A stretch of DNA of 64,000 nucleotides from Actinomyces naeslundii (GCF_001956585.1 NZ_MSRR01000024.1:1-64000); one strand, 5' to 3'. Shown: positions 1 through 9,057, counted from the stretch's first letter. Translations and numbers: made by a program. The notes: generated by a model not told the origin, from the sequence alone.

Positions 1-1
1 C

Positions 2-1111
2 ATCGGCATTCTCACGGCGGGCGGCGACGCCCCAGGACTCAACGCGGCGATCCGAGGCTTTGGAAAGGCGGCGATTCAGCAGCACGGCTGGGAGCTCATC
101 GGCTTTCGAGACGGCATGCGAGGCCTGGCTGAGAACCGCTTCACCGAGCTCGACCCCGCCGCCCTGTCCGGGATCCTCACCACTGGTGGAACCATGCTGG
201 GAACCAGCCGGGACAAGGTGCATCGCATGATGGTGGACGGCGAGCCGCGCGACATGGTGCCCACCATTGTGGAGAACTGCGAGAAGGACGGGATTGACGC
301 CCTCGTGTGCCTCGGTGGTGGCGGAACCGCGAAGAACGCCAAGCGCCTCATGGACGCGGGCCTCAACGTCATCCACCTGCCCAAGACCATTGACAACGAC
401 ATCGTCCACACCGACTCCTCCTTCGGATTCGCCACGGCCTTGGAGATCGCTACGGAGGCCGTGGACCGGCTGCACTCGACGGCGCACTCCCACCACCGCA
501 TCATCCTCACCGAGATCATGGGGCACCGAGCCGGCTGGCTAGCCCTGGGCGCTGGTATCGCGGGTGGGGCGGACGTCATTCTGCTGCCCGAGATTCCGTA
601 CTCGGTGGACGCGATCGCGGACAAGATCGAACGACGCCGCTCCCACGGGTCGTCCTTCTCAGTGGTGGCCGTGGCCGAGGGGGCACTGTCGGTGACGGAT
701 CACGCCGAGCTGGAGCACGCCCGCGCCCTGGTCAAGGACGCCTCCAGTCCTGAGCGCAAGGCGATGGCCAAGCGGGGCGTCAAACGCCTGGAGGCATCCC
801 ACCGCGCCAACACCTTCACCTTGGCCGAGCAGCTGGAGAGCCTGACCGGACTGGAGGCGCGTGTCTCCATCCTGGGATACGTCCAGCGCGGTGGTTCACC
901 CTGCGGAGCGGATCGTCTCCTGGGCACGCGTCTGGGCGTGGCCGGTGCCGATGCGATCGCTGAGGGCCATTACGGCGTCATGGTGGCCGACCGCGGTCAC
1001 GGCACGGAGCTGGTGCCGCTCAAGGATGTGGCCGGTCACACCAAGTTCGTTCCGGCCGACCACGAGTGGATCCAGGCCGCTCGCGCCGTGGGGACGGCGC
1101 TGGGGGACTGA
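2..1111 (+). CDS. pfkA: 6-phosphofructokinase, 5'-truncated by window edge
   Basis: Phosphorylates fructose-6-P to fructose-1,6-bisphosphate in cytoplasmic glycolysis. The reading frame is open from base 2, so at most a few N-terminal residues are missing. The N-terminal glycine-rich loop ([13 protein letters not shown]), the catalytic PKTIDND motif (bases 380-400) and the sugar-phosphate segment EIMGHRAGW are all visible. In the E. coli numbering the loop read here as GGGGT (bases 314-328) has Gly at 104, which normally goes with ATP use, and Lys in PKTIDND where ATP enzymes have Gly, which normally goes with PPi or mixed-donor enzymes. The acidic residue expected at 103 is also Gly. PPi-dependent PFK activity has been reported biochemically in Actinomyces naeslundii, so the phosphoryl donor is left open. 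It ends 33 bp from the convergent gene at 1145. Confidence 0.93.
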   Translation: MGILTAGGDAPGLNAAIRGFGKAAIQQHGWELIGFRDGMRGLAENRFTELDPAALSGILTTGGTMLGTSRDKVHRMMVDGEPRDMVPTIVENCEKDGIDALVCLGGGGTAKNAKRLMDAGLNVIHLPKTIDNDIVHTDSSFGFATALEIATEAVDRLHSTAHSHHRIILTEIMGHRAGWLALGAGIAGGADVILLPEIPYSVDAIADKIERRRSHGSSFSVVAVAEGALSVTDHAELEHARALVKDASSPERKAMAKRGVKRLEASHRANTFTLAEQLESLTGLEARVSILGYVQRGGSPCGADRLLGTRLGVAGADAIAEGHYGVMVADRGHGTELVPLKDVAGHTKFVPADHEWIQAARAVGTALGD

Positions 1112-1144
1112 GAGCCCAGCCTGAGCGGCGGGCGGCTGTGCGCC

Positions 1145-1876
1145 TCAGCGGGGGAGGAGTGGCCCCGGAGTCCAGGCGACCTCTCCCGGCTCCACGCCGG
1201 CCGGGGCGTCTCCGGAGACGATGACGTCTGCGCGCTGCCAGGGGCGGTCCTTGGCGAAGAAGATGCGCTCGCCGGCCATCCACCAGTGCCAGAAGCGCAC
1301 CGACTCCTCGGCGTTGCCGTTGACGCCCTCTGCGATGTCGCGGCTGATGCCGCGGCGCTCGGCCACATCGTCTCCGGTCTGGACCCAGACGTGCGCGTCA
1401 ATGAGGTTGCTGACCGCGCGCAGACCGGCTCCGGTTCCCTCGACGACGACCAGGGGGGAGCCGGCCGGGACGCGGATGGAGCCCTCTCGGCCGTGCTCCC
1501 GCCATTTGTCCGGGACGAGGTCGAGGCAGCCGGCCTCACGCAACTGGGTCAAGGTGTCGACGAGCAGCTGGTCCCAGTCGTAGAGCGGCTCGTTCCAGAT
1601 GAGGTCGTCAAGGTGGAAGGCCTGCGCGCCGGGGACGGCCGCCGTTAGTGCCGTGGTAAGCGTCGTCTTGCCGGATCCGCCTCGTCCGTCGACGGCGATG
1701 ATCGCCGGCCGTCCCTCTGGGGCTCCGACAAGGCCCAGCAGATGCGCAACGAGCTCATCGGTACCGCTGACCTGCCACTGAGCGACAGCGGGCTCCTCCG
1801 GCTGAAGCTGGATGGACTCAGCCCCACTCACGCGCCGGAAACGATTGTCGTCGGTGGGGTTTTGACAATTACTCAT
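1145..1876 (-). CDS. P-loop NTPase resembling uridine kinase
   Basis: Predicted cytoplasmic P-loop kinase-like protein of about 243 residues. It carries a Walker A motif DGRGGSGKTT near residue 40, then FHLDDLIW, a substrate-loop-like motif of the uridine kinase/phosphoribulokinase superfamily, and a strand LVVVEGTG. The ATG at 1874-1876 is preferred over one 24 bases upstream because GGGAGA (about 1884-1890) sits at Shine-Dalgarno distance from it. It is divergent from the YciI gene with about 45 bp between them. The substrate cannot be read from sequence; a true uridine kinase (Udk) would normally be more conserved, so a nucleoside- or small-molecule kinase of unknown substrate is the safer call. 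Confidence 0.7.
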   Translation of the reverse strand: MSNCQNPTDDNRFRRVSGAESIQLQPEEPAVAQWQVSGTDELVAHLLGLVGAPEGRPAIIAVDGRGGSGKTTLTTALTAAVPGAQAFHLDDLIWNEPLYDWDQLLVDTLTQLREAGCLDLVPDKWREHGREGSIRVPAGSPLVVVEGTGAGLRAVSNLIDAHVWVQTGDDVAERRGISRDIAEGVNGNAEESVRFWHWWMAGERIFFAKDRPWQRADVIVSGDAPAGVEPGEVAWTPGPLLPR

Positions 1877-1908
1877 GAGATATTTCTCCCTGGATACCAA
1901 TCAAGTGC

Positions 1909-1914
1909 TACCAT
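1909..1914 (+). promoter_or_regulatory. Candidate -10 element for a leaderless YciI transcript
   Basis: TACCAT fits the actinobacterial -10 pattern TAnnnT and is followed by exactly six bases and the ATG at 1921. No Shine-Dalgarno is visible, so the mRNA may begin at or next to the start codon. No good -35 is seen. Confidence 0.35.
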
Positions 1915-1920
1915 ACCATC

Positions 1921-2220
1921 ATGGCTCACTTATTTGTTCTCGATATTATATACACGCAGGGTACTGAAGCCGTCGACCCCCACCTGGAGGCCCATCGCCA
2001 GTACCTCACCCGCAACTACAAAAACGGCAGGTTCCTAGCCAGCGGGCGCAAGGATCCCAGAACAGGCGGTATCATCATTGCTGTTGGTGCGCGCAACGAG
2101 ATTTCAGAAGTTGTGACTGAAGACCCGTTCGTAGTGAACGGTGTCGCAGAGTACACCATTACCGAATTTATTCCAACAATGACGTCACCTCATCTCGAGA
2201 ATTATCGCGAAAACCTGTAA
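1921..2220 (+). CDS. YciI-like (YCII domain) protein
   Basis: Small 99-residue protein with the fold-typical N-terminal strand MAHLFVLDIIY, then the His of HLEAHRQYL and a strand GRFLASGRKDPRTGG, matching the YciI/dimeric alpha-beta barrel family. Members are small cytoplasmic proteins of mostly unknown reaction. The gene is noticeably AT-richer than its neighbours (for example its last third and the following spacer), a mild hint of different ancestry. There is no clear ribosome binding site; a TACCAT hexamer ends six bases before the ATG, which would fit a leaderless transcript. Confidence 0.72.
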   Translation: MAHLFVLDIIYTQGTEAVDPHLEAHRQYLTRNYKNGRFLASGRKDPRTGGIIIAVGARNEISEVVTEDPFVVNGVAEYTITEFIPTMTSPHLENYRENL

Positions 2221-2241
2221 ATAGTGAACATAAGTCTCCAA

Positions 2242-2757
2242 TCAATGTAAAGAACGGCTCATGAGGGTCAGATCGAGGAGCTGTCCGAGCTTCTCGCCTG
2301 CCTGCGGGACGGTGCCGACTATGGTGAAACCATAGCGTTCGTGCAGACGTACCGAGGTCACGTTGCCGGCCTCGACGAGAGCGATCATGGTACGGTCCCC
2401 AGCCGCCCGGGAGGCTTCGATCAGGGCAGCCAGAAGCCTGGAACCAAGACCATGACCTTGAGCGGCCGGGGACAGGTAGATCGAGTCCTCGACGGTACGG
2501 GCATAGCCCTCATAGGAGTGCCATGCACCGGCGACCGCGAAGCCGACGATCTTCTGAGGCCTACCGTCCACGTGGGCAACGAGAGCCGTTCCGCGCTGCA
2601 CCATGGGCGCCAGCCAGGCCTCAGCCTGGACAGGGTCCTGCTCAACGCTCGTCCAGATCGCCAGAGACTCCCGCACGGCCGCATTGCGGAGACGCCGGAT
2701 ACCGGGGGAGTCCTTCATGGTCGCTGGACGGATCCGATAGAGCCCTGCCGTCGTCAT
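2242..2757 (-). CDS. GNAT family N-acetyltransferase (phosphinothricin-acetyltransferase-like)
   Basis: A 171-residue acetyl-CoA dependent N-acyltransferase. The acetyl-CoA pyrophosphate loop reads SPAAQGHGLGSRLL (V/I-x-x-x-x-Q/R-G-x-G/A type) around residues 94-107, and the C-terminal motif RLHERYGFTIVG matches the PAT/YncA subgroup that acetylates small amines such as phosphinothricin or methionine sulfoximine. Its ATG overlaps the stop of the UvrA-like gene by four bases (ATGA), so the two are translationally coupled. Linkage to an UvrA-like protein is compatible with a small resistance operon, but the substrate is unknown. Confidence 0.85.
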   Translation of the reverse strand: MTTAGLYRIRPATMKDSPGIRRLRNAAVRESLAIWTSVEQDPVQAEAWLAPMVQRGTALVAHVDGRPQKIVGFAVAGAWHSYEGYARTVEDSIYLSPAAQGHGLGSRLLAALIEASRAAGDRTMIALVEAGNVTSVRLHERYGFTIVGTVPQAGEKLGQLLDLTLMSRSLH

Positions 2758-5210
2758 GAGCCGCCTTTCTCAACGTACCGGGCCAGGTATCGGCCCGTCA
2801 GAGTCCTCCGGTCCGCCACCATCTGCGCCGGCGTTCCGGTGAACACGACGCGACCGCCGTCATGGCCTGCGCCGGGGCCCATGTCGATGACCCAGTCTGC
2901 GTGCGCCATGACCGCCTGATGGTGCTCGATGACGACGACGGTGCGACCGGAGTCCACAATCCTGTCCAGCAGCGCGAGCATGGCCTCAATATCGGCCGGG
3001 TGGAGCCCAACGGTCGGCTCGTCAAGGACGACGACGCGCCCTTCCTGGCCCAGGTGGACGGCAAGCTTGAGCCGCTGGCGCTCGCCTCCGGACAGGGTGG
3101 TCAGCGCCTGACCGAGTCTGAGATAACCGAGGCCAACGTCCGTCAACCTCGCCAGGATTCTGGATGCGGCCAGTAGACGCGTCTCACCCCGGGAGAAGAA
3201 CTCCAGTGCCTCGGTGACGCTCATGTCCAGGACGTCTGCGATACTTCGTCCGCGGAGCCGGTAGGCCAGTACCTCATCGTTGAAACGGCGCCCCTGGCAT
3301 GCCTCACAGCAGGACTCCACGGTCTCCATGAAGCCCAGCTGTGTCTCAATGACACCGGAGCCACCGCACACGGGACAGGCTCCTTCTGAGTTGGCCGAGA
3401 AGTACGCCGGCTTGGCGCCCTTGTCCTTATTGGCTTTGGCGAAGGCCTTGCGAATATGATCGAGCAGGCCGGTATAGGTCGCCGGATTCGAGCGCCGAGA
3501 CCCCTTGATCGGGCTCTGGTCGATCGTCACCACGTCATCCATGGGGGAGAGGTGGCCGTGGATGAGACTCGATTTACCGGAACCGGCAACGCCCGTGACA
3601 ACAGTGAGAACGCCTGTGGGTATATCGACATCGACGTGGCGAAGATTGTTCGTGCTGGCGCCACGAATCTGGATTCTTCCCGCGGGGGAGCGAGGGGTGT
3701 TCTTGATCTGCAGATGGTCGGTCAGGTGGCGCCCGGTGAGAGTATCGGAGTCACGCAGCTGCTCAACGGTTCCTTCGAAGCAGATCCGACCGCCCTGATC
3801 GCCGGCTCCCGGTCCCAGGTCCACCACGTGATCGGCGATCTCGATCGTCTCAGGCTTGTGCTCGATGACGAGCACTGTGTTTCCCTTGTCCCGCAAGGAC
3901 AGCAGGAGCTCATTCAGAAGGTGGAGGTCGTGCGGGTGCAGACCGATACTGGGCTCATCGAAGACGTAAGTGACATCGGTGAGGGCAGAACCCAGGTGAC
4001 GTACGAGCTTGGTGCGCTGGGCCTCACCACCTGAAAGTGTCGCAGCGGGGCGATCCAGTGAGAGGTATCCCAGTCCGATGGATACGAAGGCATCCAGCAT
4101 TTCCTTCACGTTGGCAAGCAGGGGAGCAGCGTCGGCAAGAACACTCTGAAGATGAGTGATCCACTGCGCCAGATCGGAGATCTGCATGGCGCAGGCGTCG
4201 GCAATCGACTTCTCATCGATCAGACAGGTGCGGGCCGGCTCGGACAGGCGGGTCCCGTCGCACTGCGGGCAGGTCCCGAAGACGACAGCCTGTTGCACAA
4301 AGGCGCGAACATGGGGTTGCAGCGTCTCTGGCTCCTTGGAGAGCATTGACCTGCGAATTCTGGAGACGAGTCCCTCGTAGGTGACGTTGATTCCGCCGAC
4401 CTTGATCTTGGTCGGATCCTTGTAAAGCAGGTCGTTTCGCTGCCTAGGCGTGAAGGTGGACACCGGCTTGTCCGCCGGAAAGAGGCCGGACTCGGTGAAA
4501 CTGCGCACCTGCCAACCGCCCACTGCGTAACCGGGGACGGTGATCGCACCGTCTTTCAGGGAGAGCGTCTCATCGAGCACCTGCGTCAGATCGATGTCGG
4601 AGACCTTGCCCATACCTTCACAGGTCGGGCACATCCCGCCCTGAACGCTGAATCTCTTGCGCTCAACGACCTTGCGGCCGCCGCGCTGCGTGGTGACCGC
4701 GCCGCCACCGGTAACGGACGGAACGTTGAAGGCGAAGGCCTGGGATGAGCCGATGTACGGCTCGCCCATGGTGGAGAACAGAACCCTCAGCAAAGCCCCG
4801 ACGTCGCTGACGGTTCCGAGCGTGGAGCGCGGATTGGATCCCATACGCTCCTGGTCCACGACGATCGCCGGTGTCAGCCCTTCCAGGTGGTCGACGTCGG
4901 GACGCGCGCTGGCGTCCATGAATCCCTGGACGAAGGCCGGGTAGGTCTCGTTGATGAGACGGCGCGACTCGGCTGCGATCGTGGCGAAGACCAGCGAGCT
5001 CTTGCCGGAGCCCGACACTCCGGTGAACACAGTGAGCCTGCGCTTGGGGATGACGACGTCGACGCCTCGCAGGTTGTTCTCACGAGCTCCGACGACGCGG
5101 ATGACATCGTGCTTGTCAGCAGCGGTCTGTGCAGCAGCCCTTCCACCAGTCACAGGAGCAATTGTGCCGGATGTCGCCGCATGCCGGCGATACCGCCCAG
5201 TCCCAGTCAA
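2754..5210 (-). CDS. UvrA-like dual-ABC ATPase (UvrA2 class)
   Basis: An 818-residue paralogue of excinuclease subunit A. Both ABC modules are present: Walker A GVSGSGKSSLV near residue 65 and GVAGSGKSSLI near 537, signatures LSGGEAQR and LSGGERQR, and Walker B motifs VFDEPSIGLH and VLDEPTVGLH. Zn-binding pairs CPTCEGMG, CPQCDGT, CPVCGGSG and CCEACQGR are visible. Housekeeping UvrA is about 950 residues; this length fits the shorter class lacking the UvrB-binding region, members of which (such as DrrC) protect DNA from intercalating antibiotics. The start is uncertain: the extreme 5' codon is TTG at 5210 with no good ribosome binding site, and a GTG lies 19 codons in. It is coupled to the GNAT gene and divergent from the FtsX/ABC pair. 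It is therefore probably not the main nucleotide-excision-repair UvrA. Confidence 0.88.
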   Translation of the reverse strand: MTGTGRYRRHAATSGTIAPVTGGRAAAQTAADKHDVIRVVGARENNLRGVDVVIPKRRLTVFTGVSGSGKSSLVFATIAAESRRLINETYPAFVQGFMDASARPDVDHLEGLTPAIVVDQERMGSNPRSTLGTVSDVGALLRVLFSTMGEPYIGSSQAFAFNVPSVTGGGAVTTQRGGRKVVERKRFSVQGGMCPTCEGMGKVSDIDLTQVLDETLSLKDGAITVPGYAVGGWQVRSFTESGLFPADKPVSTFTPRQRNDLLYKDPTKIKVGGINVTYEGLVSRIRRSMLSKEPETLQPHVRAFVQQAVVFGTCPQCDGTRLSEPARTCLIDEKSIADACAMQISDLAQWITHLQSVLADAAPLLANVKEMLDAFVSIGLGYLSLDRPAATLSGGEAQRTKLVRHLGSALTDVTYVFDEPSIGLHPHDLHLLNELLLSLRDKGNTVLVIEHKPETIEIADHVVDLGPGAGDQGGRICFEGTVEQLRDSDTLTGRHLTDHLQIKNTPRSPAGRIQIRGASTNNLRHVDVDIPTGVLTVVTGVAGSGKSSLIHGHLSPMDDVVTIDQSPIKGSRRSNPATYTGLLDHIRKAFAKANKDKGAKPAYFSANSEGACPVCGGSGVIETQLGFMETVESCCEACQGRRFNDEVLAYRLRGRSIADVLDMSVTEALEFFSRGETRLLAASRILARLTDVGLGYLRLGQALTTLSGGERQRLKLAVHLGQEGRVVVLDEPTVGLHPADIEAMLALLDRIVDSGRTVVVIEHHQAVMAHADWVIDMGPGAGHDGGRVVFTGTPAQMVADRRTLTGRYLARYVEKGGS

Positions 5211-5215
5211 TGCCG

Positions 5216-5229
5216 ATAATGTACATTAT
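5216..5229. promoter_or_regulatory. Perfect 14-bp palindrome, candidate operator
   Basis: ATAATGTACATTAT is a perfect palindrome in otherwise GC-rich DNA, placed in the only divergent promoter space of the UvrA-like and FtsX/ABC genes. The ATGTACAT core resembles binding sites of PadR- and TetR-type repressors. It starts five bases upstream of the most distal TTG start of the UvrA-like gene, so a bound protein would block it. No regulator gene of these families is adjacent. Confidence 0.5.
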
Positions 5230-5371
5230 GTCATTCTGCGTGAGCGGGAAGAGGCGCGCCCGACCTCTACCCTCTCTCGCCCACAACCGTCCCCCCTCAC
5301 ACAACCGTCGTGTAGCCTTCGCGGAGCATGCCAGCCGGTCCCGCCTGCAGACCACGTCCTCAGGGAGCCAC

Positions 5372-6484
5372 ATGTTCCTCGCCCTACGCGAGATCCGCCA
5401 CGAACCCGTTCGTTTCGGGCTCATCATCTCCGTCATCACATTGGTGGCTTACCTCACTTTTTTTCTGGCCTCGTTGGCCATTGGGCTTGCCCACCTCTAT
5501 CGCGCCGGCATCGATGGCTGGAACTCAGGCAGCGTGGCCATCACCGATGCCTCCAACGAGAACCTCTCAGCCTCACGGCTGAGTGACGAGCAGCTGAGTG
5601 CGGCCAAGGAGCTGGCACAGGAGCACGGAACCACGGCGTCGACTCTCATGAGCACGGCTGCCGTCGCTCAGGTCCCGGAGGTCAAGGACAAGGACGGCAA
5701 GGCACTGAGAGACGACGTCTTCGCCTTCGGCATCGACCTGGACGGAGAGCTCAGCCCGGTCGTGACCAGTGGCCGATCGATCTCGGACCCCACCAGGGAG
5801 ATACTCGTGGATGACTCCCTTGAGGCCAAGGGGTTCAAGACCGGTGACACGCTCCGGCTCCTGGGATCAGATCACGACTGGACCATCGTCGGTCTCACCC
5901 ACGACACGACCTTCCAGTCGGCTCCCGTGGTGACCCTGGACGGCCAGGCCCTGAGCCAGTACGGTCCCACCAGCCTGTCCCCCGCGGTCTCCGCCATCGT
6001 GTTCAAGGCCGACCTGACCACGGACAGCAAAGCCATGCAGTCCGCTCAGGACGCGGGTCTGACGATTCTCACCAGCGAGGAGCTCGTTCGGACGCTGCCG
6101 GGATACTCGGCCCAGGTTCTTACCTTCAGCCTCATGATCGGCTCGCTGATCCTCATCGCCTCTACGGTGCTGGGCATCTTCATCTATGTGCTGACCCTGC
6201 AGAAGAGACCAGTTCTGGGAATTCTCAAGGCGCGTGGTGTGCCCACGGGGTATCTCGTCCGGTCGGGCTGCGCCCAGACCCTCGTGCTGTCGGTCGTCGG
6301 TATCGGCATCGGACTGCTTCTGACGGTGGCAACCTCCCTGGTCCTGCCCAGTGCCGTCCCCTTCAGGCTCTCCGGTCTTCTGGACCTTCTCATCGCCGCC
6401 GCCTTCGTCCTCGTCTCGGTCATCGGTGGTCTTATCTCCGTGCGGGTCGTCTCCCGCATCGACCCCGTGGAGGCCATCTCATGA
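5372..6484 (+). CDS. FtsX-family ABC transporter permease
   Basis: A 370-residue MacB/FtsX-type permease: one N-terminal membrane segment (about residues 17-40), a large extracytoplasmic domain, then three C-terminal membrane segments in the FtsX domain, ending RVVSRIDPVEAIS, the hallmark C-terminus of the family. The ATG at 5372 is chosen because AGGGAG lies four to nine bases upstream and because the longer frame back to 5129 would run through the divergent promoter. The stop overlaps the ATPase start (ATGA at 6481-6484). Together they form an exporter or mechanotransducing complex; the cargo is unknown. Confidence 0.85.
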   Translation: MFLALREIRHEPVRFGLIISVITLVAYLTFFLASLAIGLAHLYRAGIDGWNSGSVAITDASNENLSASRLSDEQLSAAKELAQEHGTTASTLMSTAAVAQVPEVKDKDGKALRDDVFAFGIDLDGELSPVVTSGRSISDPTREILVDDSLEAKGFKTGDTLRLLGSDHDWTIVGLTHDTTFQSAPVVTLDGQALSQYGPTSLSPAVSAIVFKADLTTDSKAMQSAQDAGLTILTSEELVRTLPGYSAQVLTFSLMIGSLILIASTVLGIFIYVLTLQKRPVLGILKARGVPTGYLVRSGCAQTLVLSVVGIGIGLLLTVATSLVLPSAVPFRLSGLLDLLIAAAFVLVSVIGGLISVRVVSRIDPVEAIS

Positions 6485-7236
6485 CGACGCCGACAGCAGC
6501 AGGCCAAGCAGCGAGCCAAGAAACAACCACAGTCATGTCCCTGGAATCGGTGACCCGGGACTACCGCCAGGGCGACGAGATCGTTCACGCGCTGCGCAGC
6601 ACGGATCTTCACCTTCGCGCCGGTGAGCTCGTCGGGATTCTGGGGCCGTCCGGTTCTGGAAAATCGACGCTGCTGACCATCATGGGCGGGCTGCGCACTC
6701 CCTCCAGCGGCACCGTCACCATCTTGGGCGAGCCTTTCTCCTCCCTGCCGGAGAAGCGCCGGGCCCGGCTCAGGCTCCGGCGCATCGGTTTCGTCCTCCA
6801 GGCCTCGGGCCTGGTTCCCTTTCTGCGGCTCAACAACCAGTTCGACCTGCACGACCGGGTCACGCGCACGAAGGGCGACACCGACAGGCGCGATCACCTT
6901 CTGGACTCACTGGGCATCTCGAAACGTGCACACGCCTATCCCTCCGAGCTCTCCGGGGGCGAGCGCCAGCGCGCCGCCATTGCGGTGGCGCTCTACCACA
7001 ATCCCGACATCATTCTGGCGGACGAGCCGACTGCCGCTCTGGACACCCGACGGGCTCAGGACGTCGCCCATCTGCTCGCAGATCAGACCCATGAGCTGGG
7101 AAAGGCCACAGTCATGGTCACTCATGACGAGCGGCTGCTTCCCGTGTGCGACCGGGTGCTGGTCATGCACGACGGCGTCCTGACAGAGCAGGACGCCGTG
7201 AAGGACGAGGGCCACGCCCACTCAGACACTCACTGA
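6481..7236 (+). CDS. ABC transporter ATP-binding protein (MacB/LolD type)
   Basis: A 251-residue ATPase that pairs with the FtsX permease. Walker [10 protein letters not shown] near residue 57, the signature LSGGERQRAAIA near 157, Walker B IILADEPTAALD and the switch His in VMVTHDERLL are intact. The N-terminal 20 residues (Ala/Thr/Gln-rich) are an extension before the usual start of the domain. Translational coupling by a four-base overlap with the permease supports a single two-gene transporter. Confidence 0.9.
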   Translation: MTTPTAAGQAASQETTTVMSLESVTRDYRQGDEIVHALRSTDLHLRAGELVGILGPSGSGKSTLLTIMGGLRTPSSGTVTILGEPFSSLPEKRRARLRLRRIGFVLQASGLVPFLRLNNQFDLHDRVTRTKGDTDRRDHLLDSLGISKRAHAYPSELSGGERQRAAIAVALYHNPDIILADEPTAALDTRRAQDVAHLLADQTHELGKATVMVTHDERLLPVCDRVLVMHDGVLTEQDAVKDEGHAHSDTH

Positions 7237-7266
7237 ACCGCGCTGGTTCCTCCCAGCATGGAGAAC

Positions 7267-7272
7267 TACAGT
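7267..7272 (+). promoter_or_regulatory. Candidate -10 element before the SGNH hydrolase
   Basis: TACAGT eight bases upstream of the GTG start fits TAnnnT; no matching -35 is evident. Confidence 0.3.
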
Positions 7273-7280
7273 CGTGAATC

Positions 7281-7904
7281 GTGTCCACGATTCCGAACTC
7301 CGACCACTTCCCCACTGCTGTCTTCCTCGGTGACTCCGTCACCACCGGCTGGCGAGCACTGAGCCATCCCCGTAATCGCTGGACCTCCCTCGTGTGCGAG
7401 CACCAGCGGTGGCGGGAGGTGAACCTGGCGGCGGACGGTCTTGGCTTCTTCGCACGTCGCGGAGGCCACCTGCCTGGAGGTCAGCGCTCGCCGTCCTGCC
7501 GTGACACCACCTGGTTGGAGGCGGTTCTGCGCTGTGAGCCCGACGTCGTTACCATCAGCCTGGGCCTGAACGACGCGGCCTTCCTCCCCTCCCAGCGCGA
7601 GCTGGTCGAGCAGGCCATCGACCATGACCTCACCTTCTTCTCCACCCGGTTGCGGGGCACCCCGGTCATTGTCGCGCCCTACTTCCCCTCCCTGGAGATC
7701 GGTCCGCGCTTCCAAGCCATCCACCGTCTCGTCCATGAGGGGGCCACTTCCCTGGGCCTGTCTTCCACCGACGCCCTGACCACTGCGATCAACGGTGACG
7801 AGGACCGGCTCGCCATCGACCAGATCCACCCCGACGACGCCGGGCACGCCCAAATGGCCCGCGCCATGATCTCCCTCTACGCCGAGCTCCTGCCCAGCGC
7901 ATAA
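7281..7904 (+). CDS. SGNH/GDSL-type hydrolase
   Basis: A 207-residue esterase/lipase-like enzyme. Block I FLGDSVTTGW carries the nucleophile Ser19, block III is SLGLNDA, and block V is DQIHPDDAGH with the catalytic Asp and His. No signal peptide is seen, so it is probably cytoplasmic; the substrate is unknown. The start is a GTG with no close Shine-Dalgarno; TACAGT ends eight bases upstream, so a leaderless or nearly leaderless mRNA is possible. It lies 44 bp after the ABC ATPase but may be independently transcribed. Confidence 0.78.
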   Translation: MSTIPNSDHFPTAVFLGDSVTTGWRALSHPRNRWTSLVCEHQRWREVNLAADGLGFFARRGGHLPGGQRSPSCRDTTWLEAVLRCEPDVVTISLGLNDAAFLPSQRELVEQAIDHDLTFFSTRLRGTPVIVAPYFPSLEIGPRFQAIHRLVHEGATSLGLSSTDALTTAINGDEDRLAIDQIHPDDAGHAQMARAMISLYAELLPSA

Positions 7905-8016
7905 CACTTCCGTCGGCGTTTACGCAGGTCAGTTGGGTAATGACCCCTTCGAGGCATATGCTTGACAGCAGATCGCACTGACCATGAACGACTAGAGGGA
8001 GCTCGAGGATCCACTC

Positions 8017-9045
8017 GTGGAGTCACATCGCGAACCCACACTGGCTGATGTTGCCCAGGCTGCAGGCGTCTCGCTGACTACAGTCTCCCGCGTGCTCAAT
8101 AACCGCGGTTACCTCTCCCAGGAGACCAAGGAGCGGGTGGCCGAGGCGATCGCACAGCTGAACTACCGCCCCAATCAGATCGCCCGGGCGCTGCACGGCA
8201 AGTCCACGCAGTCGATCGGGCTGATCGTCCCCACCGTCGCCCTGCCCTTCTTCGGGGAGCTCACTGAGTACGTCGAGGACTTCCTGGCCGAGCACGGCTA
8301 CAGGACATTCGTCTGCAACTCCATGGGAAAGGCGGATCGAGAACGCGACTACCTCGATCTCCTGGTCTCCCACCGGGTCGACGGGATCGTCTCCAGCGCC
8401 CACAACGACGGCCTGGCCGACTACGGCTCGATCCACCTGCCCGTGGTCAGCGTCGACCGAGACCTCTCCCCCACCGTCCCCAACGTCCGCTGCGACAACG
8501 AGGCCGGCGGCCGTCTCGCCGCCGAGCACCTGCTCAAGAGAGGAGCGCGGCGTCCAGCGCTGCTGACCTCCCGTACCGGTATCCACAACCTGCGGGAGAA
8601 GGGCTACCGTCAGGTGCTCCAGCAGGCCGGGATCGAGCCGGTGGTCCTGACCGTTGACTTCAACACGCCCAACGGCGAGCGCCCGGGCCTCATCCGCGAG
8701 CGGCTCGACCTCGTCGCCGACGACATTGACGCAGTCTTCGCCACCGATGATCTCGCTGCCGCACAAGTGATGGAGTGGGCGGCCGAGCGCGACCTGAGGA
8801 TTCCGGACGACTTCAAGGTGATCGGTTTTGACGGCACTATCGCCATGCAGCATGCTCTGCCGGCGCTGACCACGATCCAGCAGCCCATCGCCAACCTGGC
8901 CCGGGCAGCGGTCGACCTGCTCCTGAACCGGATCGAGTCGGCCACCGCCGTCTCCTCGGAGAACAAGCAGCAGGGCGAGCCCTGGAAGGACCTGCAAGCC
9001 CCCTCCCCCATGCCAGTCAGGCTACTGCCCGGCCGCACCGCCTAG
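8017..9045 (+). CDS. LacI-family repressor, probable sucrose operon regulator
   Basis: A 342-residue DNA-binding repressor. The N-terminal helix-turn-helix LADVAQAAGVSLTTVSRVLN and hinge LNYRPNQIARALHG are classic LacI family, followed by a periplasmic-binding-protein-like effector domain starting GLIVPTVALPFFGEL. The GTG start is preceded by purine-rich GAGGGAG. It lies tail-to-tail with the sucrose PTS gene and close to the GH32 gene, so it most likely senses sucrose, sucrose-6-P or fructose and represses those genes (ScrR-like role, inferred from context). A TTGACA at 7962-7967 could be its -35. Confidence 0.85.
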   Translation: MESHREPTLADVAQAAGVSLTTVSRVLNNRGYLSQETKERVAEAIAQLNYRPNQIARALHGKSTQSIGLIVPTVALPFFGELTEYVEDFLAEHGYRTFVCNSMGKADRERDYLDLLVSHRVDGIVSSAHNDGLADYGSIHLPVVSVDRDLSPTVPNVRCDNEAGGRLAAEHLLKRGARRPALLTSRTGIHNLREKGYRQVLQQAGIEPVVLTVDFNTPNGERPGLIRERLDLVADDIDAVFATDDLAAAQVMEWAAERDLRIPDDFKVIGFDGTIAMQHALPALTTIQQPIANLARAAVDLLLNRIESATAVSSENKQQGEPWKDLQAPSPMPVRLLPGRTA

Positions 9046-9057
9046 TGAACCGGAGAA

